Of a stretch of 64,000 nt of DNA, positions 1-8,869 are shown in pieces; position 1 is the stretch's first letter; every line of letters starts with the position of its first letter. The DNA is from Pseudomonadota bacterium. Its GTDB lineage: Bacteria; SZUA-182; DTGQ01. The stretch lies in NCBI GenBank assembly GCA_030625085.1, contig DAOURK010000001.1, positions 62,001 through 126,000 on the forward strand, written 5' to 3'. The position numbers were made by a program, and so were the translations under genes. The notes under the pieces are model-generated. The model made no database searches. It was not told the DNA's origin and saw only the letters and a list, made by a program, of their open reading frames with translations.

Positions 1-1
1 A

Positions 2-247
2 TTTAAAAGGACTCAAAATCGCAGTAAACTTATTGAGAAATTAGAATTATTGGGCCTCGCGCTTTTTGTAGCCGTGCCTTTGCCTATTACCGGAGCGTGG
101 ACAGGAGCAGTAGCTGCTTTCTTATTTCAATTTCGTATCAGGGATGCCTTTTTGGCTATTTGTTTGGGAGTTTTGGTGGCCGGTCTGGTCGTAACCCTGT
201 CATGTTTAGGTGTGTTGCATTTTATGCCTTTGATTGCAGTGAAGTAA
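2..247 (+). CDS. C-terminal part of a small multidrug-export-like membrane protein (COG2426 type), cut by window edge
   Basis: The frame is open to the left edge of the window and stops at 245-247, so about 81 C-terminal residues are visible. They hold two hydrophobic segments, the first with the motif PLPITGAWTG, followed by a short charged turn (FRIRD) and a long Leu/Val/Gly membrane segment. This pattern is that of the COG2426 'small multi-drug export' family of inner-membrane proteins, usually about 150 residues long, so about half the gene lies outside. The transport function of this family is poorly tested. tRNA-Pro follows 52 nt downstream on the same strand. An internal TTG at 50 is not the start. 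Confidence 0.7.
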   Translation, partial: FKRTQNRSKLIEKLELLGLALFVAVPLPITGAWTGAVAAFLFQFRIRDAFLAICLGVLVAGLVVTLSCLGVLHFMPLIAVK

Positions 248-299
248 AAGTTTTCATAAAATATATTCATAAAATTCATAAATTATTTTATAAATTAAT

Positions 300-373
<74 letters not shown>

Positions 374-416
374 TATCATTCCTTATTTGGCTGATCAATA
401 TCCCGGATTTTATCCC

Positions 417-1097
417 ATGCAAAATTACCTAAAAAAACCTTTTGGAATTATTTTTATTCTGCTTATTTTTGTGGGCTGTTTTTCCCATCCTCAACCCTCT
501 GCCTGGGCGAAAAAGAGAAAATTTCGTCATAAAGGGGTTTTTCATATTGTCAAAAAGGGACAAACCTTATGGAGGATTGCCAAGACCTATAATATCCCTA
601 TCCAGAAAATTCGTGCAGCCAACCAATTGAGAAATACTCATCAAATTCAAGCAGGGCAAAAATTATGGATTCCCGGTGCACGGAAAGTGCTTTCAGTGCC
701 TCCTACCTGTCCGCCTCAAGTTTCTCCCCCGCAATTTTTTTGGCCGCTTAAAGGGAAAATTATTCGAGAGTTTGGCCAATATGGGTTACAGCACTCTGAA
801 GGGATTGATATCCATGCTCCCATCAACACTTCTGTTAAAGCAGCGTCTGATGGGCGGGTCATTTATGCCGGCAGTGACTTGAAAGGATACGGCAAGGTGA
901 TTATTATTCAACATAATAGTGGATATTCAACTATTTACGCAAACAATAAAGAAAACCTTGTAAAGGCTTTCATTAAGGTTCAATCCGGGCAAGTTATTGC
1001 CCGAGTTGGGGGAGGTGAGGGGGGAGAAGTCCCTTATTTACATTTTGAAATTCGACATCATCATCAGGCATTAGATCCGATTTCTTTTCTTCGCTAG
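417..1097 (+). CDS. nlpD: NlpD/EnvC-type lipoprotein: LysM plus degenerate M23 (LytM) domain
   Basis: Predicted outer-membrane lipoprotein of 226 residues that would switch on a periplasmic peptidoglycan amidase during cell separation. ATG at 417 is chosen because it opens a lipoprotein signal peptide with Cys21 after IFVG; a TTG at 387 would lie almost in the tRNA. LysM spans about residues 42-86, M23 about 108-223. Three metal or catalytic histidines of active M23 enzymes are replaced: Ser117 in the HxGID motif, Asn166 in the YAH motif and Tyr197 in the HLHFE motif. E. coli NlpD has similar losses at two of these sites. The protein should therefore bind and activate rather than cut. The rpoS-like gene follows 79 nt later, as in many proteobacteria. 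Confidence 0.85.
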   Translation: MQNYLKKPFGIIFILLIFVGCFSHPQPSAWAKKRKFRHKGVFHIVKKGQTLWRIAKTYNIPIQKIRAANQLRNTHQIQAGQKLWIPGARKVLSVPPTCPPQVSPPQFFWPLKGKIIREFGQYGLQHSEGIDIHAPINTSVKAASDGRVIYAGSDLKGYGKVIIIQHNSGYSTIYANNKENLVKAFIKVQSGQVIARVGGGEGGEVPYLHFEIRHHHQALDPISFLR

Positions 1098-1176
1098 TCG
1101 ATAAAACTATTAAAGGCTAATACATTTGACATTTAATATGGGTTGTTTAACCTAAAACAGGGAACAAATAACAAAA

Positions 1177-2166
1177 ATGTCGGATACTATATGTTCGGAA
1201 AATTTATTTGAAGATAACCTGACAGAGACTAATGAAAATAAGTTTTTTCGAACCGAAGAAGAGTCTTTGACTGATATTGGAGAAGATTACGATGAAGAAG
1301 AGGTACTGGAACAAAAGAGGGGGAAGGCTTATGTTGATCTGGTTCAACAATATTTTACTGATGTAAGCCATTTTCATGTTTTAACAGCCAAGGAAGAGTA
1401 TCATTTGGCGAAAAGCGCCTCCTCGGGTCATGTGGAAGCCAGAGCCGGGATGATCAAAGGGAATCTTCGTTTGGTCGTCAGTATTGCCAAAAGGTATGTA
1501 AATCGAGGCTTGCCATTATTGGATTTGATTGAAGAAGGAAATCTGGGATTGATTAAGGCGGTAGAAAGATATGATCCGGACAGAGGGTTTCGTTTCAGTA
1601 CTTACGCCACCTGGTGGATTAAGCAATCTATTATTCGATCTTTAGCTAAGCATTCAGGTTCAATCCGTTTACCGATCAATGTGGCCGAGATGATTAATCG
1701 ATTTGTTCGGGTTTTACGAAATATGAGTCAAAAACTGGGTCGTGATCCCTCTATTACAGAATTGGCTGAAGCTATGGAATTATCTCCCGAAAAGGTTGAG
1801 CAGTTGTATGATTTACTGCAAAAGGATGTTTCTTTAGATAGCTTTATGGAAGTAAGGGATAATGTTCCCATGAAAAATTTTTTGGAAGATACTACTATTC
1901 CTTCTCCCGATGAATCAACAGCCATGTTTCGACAAAAAGAAGCTATTTCTGTATTACTCAGTTTACTGAATGAACATGAGAATGAAATTATGCGATTACG
2001 GTTTGGGATTGATGGTGAGGGGGGAATGACTTTGGAACAAATTGGGCGAATTTTTGGAGTTACTCGAGAAAGGATTCGGCAGATTGAAAGTTCGGCTCTT
2101 TGTAAATTACGAAAATTTTTAACGCGCGAGAAGGAAAAAAACTCAGCTATGGCACATGATTTTTAG
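1177..2166 (+). CDS. rpoS: RNA polymerase sigma factor, RpoS-like (sigma-70 group 2)
   Basis: A 329-residue sigma-70 family protein. It has an acidic N-terminus, a region 1.2 around residues 55-85, region 2 (NLRLVVSIAKRYVNRG, then DLIEEGNLGLIKAVERYDP and FSTYATWWIKQSI) at about 94-155, region 3 at about 165-245 and region 4 with the helix-turn-helix (LEQIGRIFGVTRERIRQIE) near the C-terminus. It lacks the long region 1.1 and non-conserved insert of primary RpoD, and its size matches RpoS. Adjacency to the nlpD-like gene is the classical nlpD-rpoS arrangement. The role as a stationary-phase or general stress sigma factor is inferred from family and context. Confidence 0.88.
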   Translation: MSDTICSENLFEDNLTETNENKFFRTEEESLTDIGEDYDEEEVLEQKRGKAYVDLVQQYFTDVSHFHVLTAKEEYHLAKSASSGHVEARAGMIKGNLRLVVSIAKRYVNRGLPLLDLIEEGNLGLIKAVERYDPDRGFRFSTYATWWIKQSIIRSLAKHSGSIRLPINVAEMINRFVRVLRNMSQKLGRDPSITELAEAMELSPEKVEQLYDLLQKDVSLDSFMEVRDNVPMKNFLEDTTIPSPDESTAMFRQKEAISVLLSLLNEHENEIMRLRFGIDGEGGMTLEQIGRIFGVTRERIRQIESSALCKLRKFLTREKEKNSAMAHDF

Positions 2167-2820
2167 TTGCTGCCATATCAAGGGCTGGCAGGCAATTTGT
2201 AAAAAAATTTTCGCAAACTTTTTAATCATAAGTCATTGACGCTCAATATTTCAAAGATAAAGATGTACGTCAGGGCTGGAAAAAACTTGACAGCAGGAAT
2301 TAATATGATATAGAATAGCTGTATCCACAGGAATAAACACTATTGTTTACCTTCCTAAGAAATCTAATAATTAATAATCTAATTATCAATTAATAGAGAT
2401 ATTATCAAGTTATAGAAATTTGGTTGAGTTGAGTCCCCCCCAATTTTTAAAGTTTATAGCCTGGTAAAAGCATGGGTATGATTTTTTAAGATTGGGCGGT
2501 ATTATTTATTATTTTTTATTAATTTATTTTTCATTAAGTAAGGAGAACCTTTTCACTATCGAGTAATCCTTCCATAAAAATATGAATTTTGAAAGAAGTC
2601 ATAATTAAATTTTTTGCCGATAAGAAATAATACATCAGTTTTAAAAATCATTTTGCCTTCCTACGGACTTTAAAATCGTAGTAGTTATTAAAAATTGTAT
2701 TTTCTCTTCTTCGGGAGGGAAAACGCAAATATCGTAATGCAAGGTTGGATAATTAGAAATTGGCAAGAAGGTGTAAAAGTTATTATTTTAGAGAGTTCAT
2801 TTCTTTGGGGATAATATCTA
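2167..2820. other. Intergenic gap between rpoS-like gene and rho
   Basis: No credible gene was found in this AT-rich stretch. A weak stem (TGCCA/TGGCA, about 2172-2194) follows the rpoS stop and may end that transcript. A good sigma-70 type promoter lies at 2288-2315, leaving a rho leader of about 500 nt. Long untranslated leaders upstream of rho are known to be used for autoregulation in E. coli; the same is only inferred here. Confidence 0.5.
2288..2315 (+). promoter_or_regulatory. Predicted sigma-70 promoter for rho
   Basis: A perfect -35 box TTGACA (2288-2293) is followed after 16 nt by TATAGA (2310-2315). Transcription would start near 2322, about 500 nt before the rho ATG. Confidence 0.6.
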
Positions 2821-4077
2821 ATGAATATTGTTGAGCTTAAACATAAAAGCATAGGTGAATTGAGTGAGGTTGCCAAGACCCTGGATGTGTCTTCTATTAG
2901 TAATTTACGGAAATCTGAATTAATTTTTAAAATTCTTCAAGCACAGACTGAAAAGAATGGGCATATTTATGGTGAAGGGGTTTTAGAAACCTTGCCCGAT
3001 GGGTTTGGATTTTTACGTGCTCCGGATTGCAATTATCTTCCAGGGCCCGATGATATTTACATTTCGCCATCCCAGATTCGGAAATTTGATTTACAGACAG
3101 GGGACACGGTTGCCGGACAAATTCGTCCTCCTAAAGATAATGAAAAGTATTTTGCTCTCTTAAAAGTTGAATCTATAAATAAAGAAGATCCCGAAATGGC
3201 CAAACAAAAAATATTGTTTGACAATTTAACACCCCTTTATCCGAACCAGCGCGTTTGTTTAGAGACCACTCCTGATGCACTTAGTGGGCGGGTCATGGAT
3301 CTGTTAACTCCTATTGGGTTGGGGCAAAGAGGTGTGATCGTGGCCCCTCCCCGGACAGGAAAGACCATGCTTCTTCAATCAATTGCTAATAGTGTTACCG
3401 TGAATCATCCTTCAGTAATTTTGATTGTTCTTTTAATTGATGAACGGCCTGAAGAGGTAACCGACATGCAACGTTCGGTGAAGGGTGAGGTAATCAGTTC
3501 GACTTTTGATGAAGCCCCGGAGCGACATATTCAGGTTGCTCAGATGGTTATTGAAAAGGCTAAAAGGCTGGTAGAATATAAGCATGATGTGATTATTTTA
3601 TTAGATAGTATCACCCGGTTAGCGCGGGCATACAATGCCATTATCCCCTCGAGCGGCAAGATATTATCTGGAGGGATTGATGCCAATGCGCTTCAGTGGC
3701 CCAAGCGGTTTTTTGGTGCGGCCCGAAATATTGAAGAGGGAGGAAGCTTGACCATTATGGCTACTGCCTTGGTGGATACAGGAAGTCGAATGGATGATGT
3801 CATTTTTGAGGAATTTAAAGGCACCGGAAACATGGAAATCAATTTAGATCGAAAATTGGTAGATAAAAGAGTTTTTCCATCTATAGATATTGATCGGTCG
3901 GGGACCAGAAAGGAAGAATTATTATTGAATCAAAATCAATTAAATAGAGTATGGATTTTACGAAAAATTCTGGCTCCTTTAAGTACAGTGGAAAAGATGG
4001 AGTTTTTAAAAGAGAAATTACGAGAAACAAAGGGTAATGAAGAGTTTCTAAATTATATGAATAAAATGGAAGATTAG
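2821..4077 (+). CDS. rho: Transcription termination factor Rho
   Basis: Hexameric RNA-dependent ATPase that ends transcription; 418 residues, the normal length. The N-terminal Rho_N segment (about 1-45) precedes the RNA-binding cold-shock-like domain with [16 protein letters not shown] (about 50-65). The ATPase core has Walker [13 protein letters not shown] (about 179-190), Walker [17 protein letters not shown], the Q-loop [15 protein letters not shown] and the [11 protein letters not shown] segment. One oddity is Trp293 in [16 protein letters not shown], where Rho proteins usually carry Arg or Lys. ATG 2821 matches the family N-terminus. It is separated from rpmE by about 350 nt. Confidence 0.97.
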   Translation: MNIVELKHKSIGELSEVAKTLDVSSISNLRKSELIFKILQAQTEKNGHIYGEGVLETLPDGFGFLRAPDCNYLPGPDDIYISPSQIRKFDLQTGDTVAGQIRPPKDNEKYFALLKVESINKEDPEMAKQKILFDNLTPLYPNQRVCLETTPDALSGRVMDLLTPIGLGQRGVIVAPPRTGKTMLLQSIANSVTVNHPSVILIVLLIDERPEEVTDMQRSVKGEVISSTFDEAPERHIQVAQMVIEKAKRLVEYKHDVIILLDSITRLARAYNAIIPSSGKILSGGIDANALQWPKRFFGAARNIEEGGSLTIMATALVDTGSRMDDVIFEEFKGTGNMEINLDRKLVDKRVFPSIDIDRSGTRKEELLLNQNQLNRVWILRKILAPLSTVEKMEFLKEKLRETKGNEEFLNYMNKMED

Positions 4078-4433
4078 GTATAAAACTATCCCCCAAATTT
4101 TTTCATTATTTCCTCGAACCTTTTCTCTTGCCTAAATTGCGATATTAGATTACAATTTCATAGATTAATGATTCAATAGATTAATGATTCAGTGGTTTTA
4201 AATTATTAGTGACTGTTTAGCTATCCTTGCTTCCCATCGAATATGGAATAAATTTCAGCAGGGATTTAAGGGGTTTAATAGTATAGAGTTTGTATTTTTT
4301 TACTTCGGCTTTCCAGCCATTTTGTGAGCAGACAAGACAGGATTTACAGGGTAATCAGGGTAATCAAAAATGAAAATTCTGTAGATTTTGTTAATCCTGT
4401 CTAACCAGAAGAGGTAGTTAAGGAGGAAGATTT
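4078..4433. other. Intergenic gap between rho and rpmE
   Basis: Apart from an inverted repeat at 4336-4401 nothing gene-like was seen. The rpmE Shine-Dalgarno sequence AAGGAGG sits at 4420-4426, seven bases before the ATG. Confidence 0.5.
4336..4401. repeat. Short inverted repeat (GACAGGATT ... AATCCTGTC)
   Basis: GACAGGATT (4336-4344) and AATCCTGTC (4393-4401) flank about 48 nt that contain the short repeat GGTAATCA twice. It resembles the small non-coding palindromes found elsewhere in this window, but no second copy of this one was seen here. It could also act as an RNA hairpin in the rho-rpmE spacer. Confidence 0.45.
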
Positions 4434-4685
4434 ATGAAGGAGGGAATACATCCCAACTATAAAGAAGCCGTTATTACCTGTGCCTGTGGCAACATTATTC
4501 ACACCCGCTCCACTAAACCCGAAATGCATGTTGAAATTTGTTCCAACTGCCACCCTCTCTATACCGGCGCCGGGCAAAAATTGGTTGATACTGCCGGGCG
4601 GGTTGAAAAGTTCCGGCGGCGATATGCTAATGTGCAAAAGAAGGGAAAAGTAAAACAGGAGAAAGAGGAGAAAAAAGAGGAATAA
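4434..4685 (+). CDS. rpmE: Ribosomal protein bL31, zinc-binding (C+) form
   Basis: A large-subunit ribosomal protein of 83 residues. The four zinc-ligand cysteines are present at 16, 18, 36 and 39 (ITCACG and ICSNCH), as is the family's [18 protein letters not shown] region. The C-terminus carries a Lys/Glu-rich tail (residues about 68-83) longer than in many L31 proteins. A strong Shine-Dalgarno AAGGAGG lies 7 nt before the ATG. The order rho-rpmE-prfA-prmC is widely conserved. The zinc form is often downregulated under zinc shortage in bacteria that have a second L31; no second copy is in view. Confidence 0.96.
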   Translation: MKEGIHPNYKEAVITCACGNIIHTRSTKPEMHVEICSNCHPLYTGAGQKLVDTAGRVEKFRRRYANVQKKGKVKQEKEEKKEE

Positions 4686-4694
4686 GGTTTGCTC

Positions 4695-4859
4695 ATGCAG
4701 GTAGTTCTGCTTCGGTATACCCAGGAACCGGAAGAGGCGATTGTTGCTGCAGCCCGGATGTGTTACTCTTCCGAAGAGGGGATTGGATTACTTAAAACGG
4801 TTCGGAAAAGTGATAGAAAAAGATTTGGTGCGGAGGAGAACCTGGAAAATGTTTCATAA
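4695..4859 (+). pseudogene. thyX: Remnant of thyX (flavin-dependent thymidylate synthase), N-terminal stub
   Basis: Between rpmE and prfA a 54-codon frame begins with residues [20 protein letters not shown] followed by RMCYSSEE. This matches the conserved ThyX N-terminus (M-K-V-x-L-L-x-Y-T-P-x-P-E followed by A-A-A-R-x-C-Y-S). The rest of the enzyme (normally over 200 residues, with the RHRxxSxNxxSxRY motif) is missing, and the frame runs 11 nt into prfA before stopping. thyX lies between rpmE and prfA in some related genomes, so this looks like a deletion that left the first part of the gene. It may still be translated and couple translation into prfA. Confidence 0.6.
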
Positions 4860-5916
4860 ATTGGATGAGGTGGAAAAAAAATTTCATGAATTGAATCGTC
4901 GTTTGAGCGATCCAAAGGTGATTTCGGATCTGACTTTGTTTAGAGAATATTCCAAACAGCATGCGGAGATAACTGAAATTGTTTCAAAATACCAGGAGTA
5001 CGAAAAAATTAGTAAGGATATAGAGGAGGCCAGGGAGATTATTGGGCAAAGCAAGGATGAGGAATTGCGGGAAATGGCCAAAATGGAACTTGAAGAGGCC
5101 CAATCCCGGGAAGAGACTTTAACACAGGAACTTCGGATACTACTGCTTCCCAAAGATCCCAATGATGAGAAGAATATTATCCTGGAGATTCGTGCCGGTA
5201 CCGGGGGAGAGGAGGCGGCCCTTTTTGCCGGAGATCTATTTCGGATGTATATGAAATATGCGGAAATACAAGGTTGGAAGACAGAAATACTGGACAGCCA
5301 TGCAACCGGGGTTGGTGGGTTTAAAGAACTTGTGGTCGGGATTCGTGGTCAAAAGGTATATAGTAAATTAAAGTATGAAAGTGGAGTACATAGAGTTCAG
5401 AGAGTACCTGTTACAGAAGCATCCGGGAGAATACATACGTCTGCAGTGACGGTGGCTGTATTACCCGAGGCTGAGGAGATCGATATGGTTATTGATCCCA
5501 ATGATATTCGGATAGATATTTATCGATCTTCCGGTCCTGGAGGGCAAAGCGTAAATACTACAGATTCCGCTGTCCGGATCAACCACCTTCCCAGCGGTCT
5601 GGTTGTCTCTATCCAGGATGAAAAATCTCAGCATAAAAACAAGGCCAAGGCTATGAGGGTGCTTCGTTCACGGTTGTTTGATAAGTTACAGCAAGAGCAA
5701 CAGAGCGAAATTTCAGAGGCCAGACGTTCGCAAATAGGCTCTGGTGATAGGAGTGAAAAGATCCGTACCTATAATTTTCCCCAAAATCGGATCACCGACC
5801 ATCGAATCGGGTTAACTTTATATAAATTAGAGTATGTTCTGGCGGGTAATATTCAGCAAATTATTGACCCTCTTATTACCTCTTTTCAATCTGAAGAATT
5901 AAAGCGGGTTGCTTAA
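4849..5916 (+). CDS. prfA: Peptide chain release factor 1 (RF1)
   Basis: Recognises UAA and UAG and releases the finished protein; 355 residues, the normal length. The start is ATG 4849 ([19 protein letters not shown]), with GGAGGA about 10 nt upstream; longer frames from a TTG at 4741 only read through the thyX remnant. The PCRF domain covers about residues 1-200. The catalytic GGQ lies in [18 protein letters not shown] near residue 230, and the codon-recognition region in [20 protein letters not shown]. The prmC gene that methylates the GGQ glutamine follows, so substrate and modifying enzyme are neighbours. Confidence 0.96.
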   Translation: MFHKLDEVEKKFHELNRRLSDPKVISDLTLFREYSKQHAEITEIVSKYQEYEKISKDIEEAREIIGQSKDEELREMAKMELEEAQSREETLTQELRILLLPKDPNDEKNIILEIRAGTGGEEAALFAGDLFRMYMKYAEIQGWKTEILDSHATGVGGFKELVVGIRGQKVYSKLKYESGVHRVQRVPVTEASGRIHTSAVTVAVLPEAEEIDMVIDPNDIRIDIYRSSGPGGQSVNTTDSAVRINHLPSGLVVSIQDEKSQHKNKAKAMRVLRSRLFDKLQQEQQSEISEARRSQIGSGDRSEKIRTYNFPQNRITDHRIGLTLYKLEYVLAGNIQQIIDPLITSFQSEELKRVA

Positions 5917-5984
5917 AATACTCGTCCTTGTCTTCCTTATCCTCTGAACCTCTTCCCAGAGAGGGTTGGGATAAAATCATAAAT

Positions 5985-6857
5985 ATGTTTATGTCTGATC
6001 AAAAAGAAAAAGCAGCCCCCATCTCAATTAAGGCGTTTTTGAAAAAAACTATTCATCAGCTTAAGATGGCCGGAATTGAACACCCCCGGCTTGAGGCGGA
6101 GGTCTTATTAGCCCATTTTTTTAACATTGATCGCCTTCAACTTTATACACTGTGGGAGAAAGAGCTTGGAGAATCAGAAATTAAAAAATTTCAAGCTCTT
6201 GTGTCCCGCCGGATTGGCCATGAGCCATTAGCTTATATCCTTGGTAAACGTGAATTTTGGTCCCTGGATTTTCTCGTTACACCACAGGTACTTATCCCCA
6301 GGCCGGAGACCGAATTTGTGGTGGAGGCTGTCTTAGCCCATGTTTCCGATGGAGCCCTCATTATTGATGTAGGCACAGGATGCGGCATTATTGCTGTTTG
6401 TCTGGCCAGGGAGAGGCCTAAATCCCGTATCTATGCCGTTGATCTTTGTGAAGGTGCTCTTCAGATAGCCCGCTTCAATGCCATCCGCTATAAGGTAAAC
6501 AATCAGATTACTTTCCTGAGGGCTGATTTGCTTTCTTGCTTTTCCCCTCATTCCGTTGATTGTCTTGCCGCCAACCCTCCTTATATTCCTACCCGTGAAA
6601 TTTTTACTCTGGCCCCGGAAATTTATAATTTTGAACCTCACTCAGCCTTGGACGGCGGGGAGAATGGGCTTGAATGCATAAAAAATTTAATCGGGGAAGC
6701 CGGGAGAACATTGAAACCGGGTGGGTGGTTAATTATGGAAGTGGGATATGGTCAGAAAGATTTGCTGGTTGAGGAGATTCAGAAACAAAAAATGTACGTT
6801 CGGAAACTAATTTCTGACTATTCCGGGATTGACCGGGTGATTGTGTCCCAAAAATGA
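5985..6857 (+). CDS. prmC: Release factor glutamine N5-methyltransferase PrmC
   Basis: Methylates the glutamine of the GGQ motif of RF1 and RF2 using S-adenosylmethionine. The frame starts at a TTG (5928), but the in-frame ATGs at 5985 and 5991 fit the family better and give about 290 residues. A helical N-terminal substrate domain (about residues 15-90) is followed by the Rossmann methyltransferase fold with IIDVGTGCGIIAV (motif I) and the diagnostic AANPPYIP motif. It is 68 nt from prfA and almost certainly cotranscribed. In many relatives murA and hisG stand between prmC and hisD; here they are absent. Confidence 0.93.
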   Translation: MFMSDQKEKAAPISIKAFLKKTIHQLKMAGIEHPRLEAEVLLAHFFNIDRLQLYTLWEKELGESEIKKFQALVSRRIGHEPLAYILGKREFWSLDFLVTPQVLIPRPETEFVVEAVLAHVSDGALIIDVGTGCGIIAVCLARERPKSRIYAVDLCEGALQIARFNAIRYKVNNQITFLRADLLSCFSPHSVDCLAANPPYIPTREIFTLAPEIYNFEPHSALDGGENGLECIKNLIGEAGRTLKPGGWLIMEVGYGQKDLLVEEIQKQKMYVRKLISDYSGIDRVIVSQK

Positions 6858-6959
6858 TTTGCGGACTTTGCTCTTGTTTCTTTTTAACGAGCAACTATAA
6901 CCACGCAAGTATCAAGAAAGGATAAGGACAAAGGATAACACAGAAATAAAGGATAATCG

Positions 6960-8258
6960 ATGAAAATTATAGCAAGTACCCACCAGAAGGATTTTTCCAA
7001 GCAAATCAAGCCCTTGCTCAACCGCTTCTCTTTTATGAACGAAGAGTTAGAAGAGAAGGTTGAGAGCATTATCAAAAGAGTACAACAGGAAGGTGACCGG
7101 GCTCTTTTAGATTATTGCCGGCAATTTGATGGGGTTTCGTTGAATCGGGAGGACCTTTTAGTAAGCCGGAAGGAAATTAATGAGGCTTATAAACAGGTTC
7201 GGCCGGAAGAAATTGCTGCTTTGAAAATTAGCACCGTAAGGATTCGCGACTTTCACCGCCGTCAAAAAAGAGAGTCATGGTTTTTTTCTGAAGAAAACGG
7301 CGTTGTTTTGGGACAATTAATTACCCCCCTGGAAAAGGTGGGGATTTATGTGCCTGGGGGAAAAGCCTCATATCCTTCCTCCGTAATTATGGGGGCAGTG
7401 CCTGCGCAGATCGCCGGAGTCAAGGACATTATTATGGTTTCACCCCCAGGGAAGGGTAAAAGATTATCTCCCTATACACTGGTAGCTGCTGACATGGTAG
7501 GAATTGAAAAAATTTATAAAGTTGGCGGCGCTCAAGCCATTGCAGCCTTGGCTTATGGAACAGAGACTATCCCTTGTGTGCAAAAAATTGTCGGACCGGG
7601 AAATATTTTTGTGACTTTGGCAAAAAAACTGGTTTTTGGGTTTGTTGACATTGATATGCTGGCAGGCCCCAGCGAAGTATTGATCCTGGCCGATAAATCC
7701 GCCAATCCCGAGTATATTGCTGCGGACCTTTTGTCCCAGGCAGAACATGATGAGCGGGCGGTTACTATGCTGGTAACCCCGGAAGCCTCACTTATAAAAA
7801 AAGTTGAACACGAGGTTTTGCTTCAAGTGAAAGAATTATCCAGAAAAGAAATTGCCGAGCGGTCCTTACAAGACTATGGTTATTTAATCCAAACGAAAAA
7901 TATGGAAGAGGCCATTCATTTGACTAATAATCTTGCTGCAGAGCATTTAATTTTGGCTGTGGAAGACCCCTTTAGTATTTTGACCCGAATAAAAAACGCC
8001 GGCTCTGTTTTTTTGGGCCATTTTACACCGGAGACTATAGGAGATTATCTGGCCGGCCCAAATCATGTGTTGCCTACTTCCGGGACGGCCAGGTTTTTTT
8101 CCGCCCTGGGCGTTGATGATTTCAGTAAACGATCCGGCTTTACTCATTGGACCCAAGCTGCTTTGGAAAAATTGGGACCAAGCGCTGTAACCTTGGCTGA
8201 GATTGAGGGGTTAACTGCTCATGCAGCCGCTATTCGTCGGAGGTTATCCAAAAAGTAG
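6960..8258 (+). CDS. hisD: Histidinol dehydrogenase
   Basis: Zinc- and NAD-dependent enzyme of the last two steps of histidine synthesis (L-histidinol to L-histidine). The 432 residues match the family length. Conserved blocks are [52 protein letters not shown] (zinc ligands Gln and His), NLAAEHLIL (catalytic Glu-His pair), [12 protein letters not shown] and LTAHAAAI (last zinc ligand). ATG 6960 has AAGGA seven bases upstream. No other his gene is in the window, so the pathway must be completed elsewhere on the chromosome. Confidence 0.96.
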   Translation: MKIIASTHQKDFSKQIKPLLNRFSFMNEELEEKVESIIKRVQQEGDRALLDYCRQFDGVSLNREDLLVSRKEINEAYKQVRPEEIAALKISTVRIRDFHRRQKRESWFFSEENGVVLGQLITPLEKVGIYVPGGKASYPSSVIMGAVPAQIAGVKDIIMVSPPGKGKRLSPYTLVAADMVGIEKIYKVGGAQAIAALAYGTETIPCVQKIVGPGNIFVTLAKKLVFGFVDIDMLAGPSEVLILADKSANPEYIAADLLSQAEHDERAVTMLVTPEASLIKKVEHEVLLQVKELSRKEIAERSLQDYGYLIQTKNMEEAIHLTNNLAAEHLILAVEDPFSILTRIKNAGSVFLGHFTPETIGDYLAGPNHVLPTSGTARFFSALGVDDFSKRSGFTHWTQAALEKLGPSAVTLAEIEGLTAHAAAIRRRLSKK

Positions 8259-8869
8259 CTTTTAATACAAAAAAGTTCTAACTTAGCTGGCTAAATGTAT
8301 AAAATATATTACATTTTTTTATTATTTAATTAATTATTCATTATATTAATTTGACTATACTAATTTAAAATGGTATAATAATAATTTATGTATATGGGAA
8401 TTTTTATTGTATTTATAAGGCCTGCGGCTGATCAATTTGTGATCTCTGCCCCTCAATTGAATATGGGATAAAATCCAGTAGAGATCGACATATTTCCACC
8501 AAGTTGAAAAATATTTTTATCGGGGTATTAAAAAATTAAGCAAATCTTGTGTAACAATTTGCATAATATGAACAGATATACATATTCGTTTAGATTTTTT
8601 TTGGCGGAAGAATGGATCGAGTACCATCATGTTAAAAAACAAAAGAGCAATTAGAATAGAATAAGAGCTGGAATATCTTAGTTATTAAGTGCATTTTTTT
8701 GTTTATGGGCAGCATGGCATCTAATTTGCTTATAATTTCCTCTGTGTATAAGAATATTTATGAGGCGAGATAAAGTAAAAAATTGCCAAGTAAGGTTTTT
8801 GAATGGACAAAATTTTAAAAGATTACGCTAACCCACACACTACTATTTTTGTCGAAAAGGGGGTCCAAT
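8259..8869. other. Intergenic gap before the secreted-protein pair
   Basis: Very AT-rich, with no convincing gene. It holds a near-consensus promoter at 8351-8379, about 490 nt upstream of the next start codon, and the Shine-Dalgarno sequence AAGGGGG at about 8856-8862. Confidence 0.5.
8351..8379 (+). promoter_or_regulatory. Predicted sigma-70 promoter
   Basis: TTGACT (8351-8356) and TATAAT (8374-8379) are separated by exactly 17 nt. It would drive the two secreted proteins downstream through a leader of nearly 490 nt. Confidence 0.6.
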
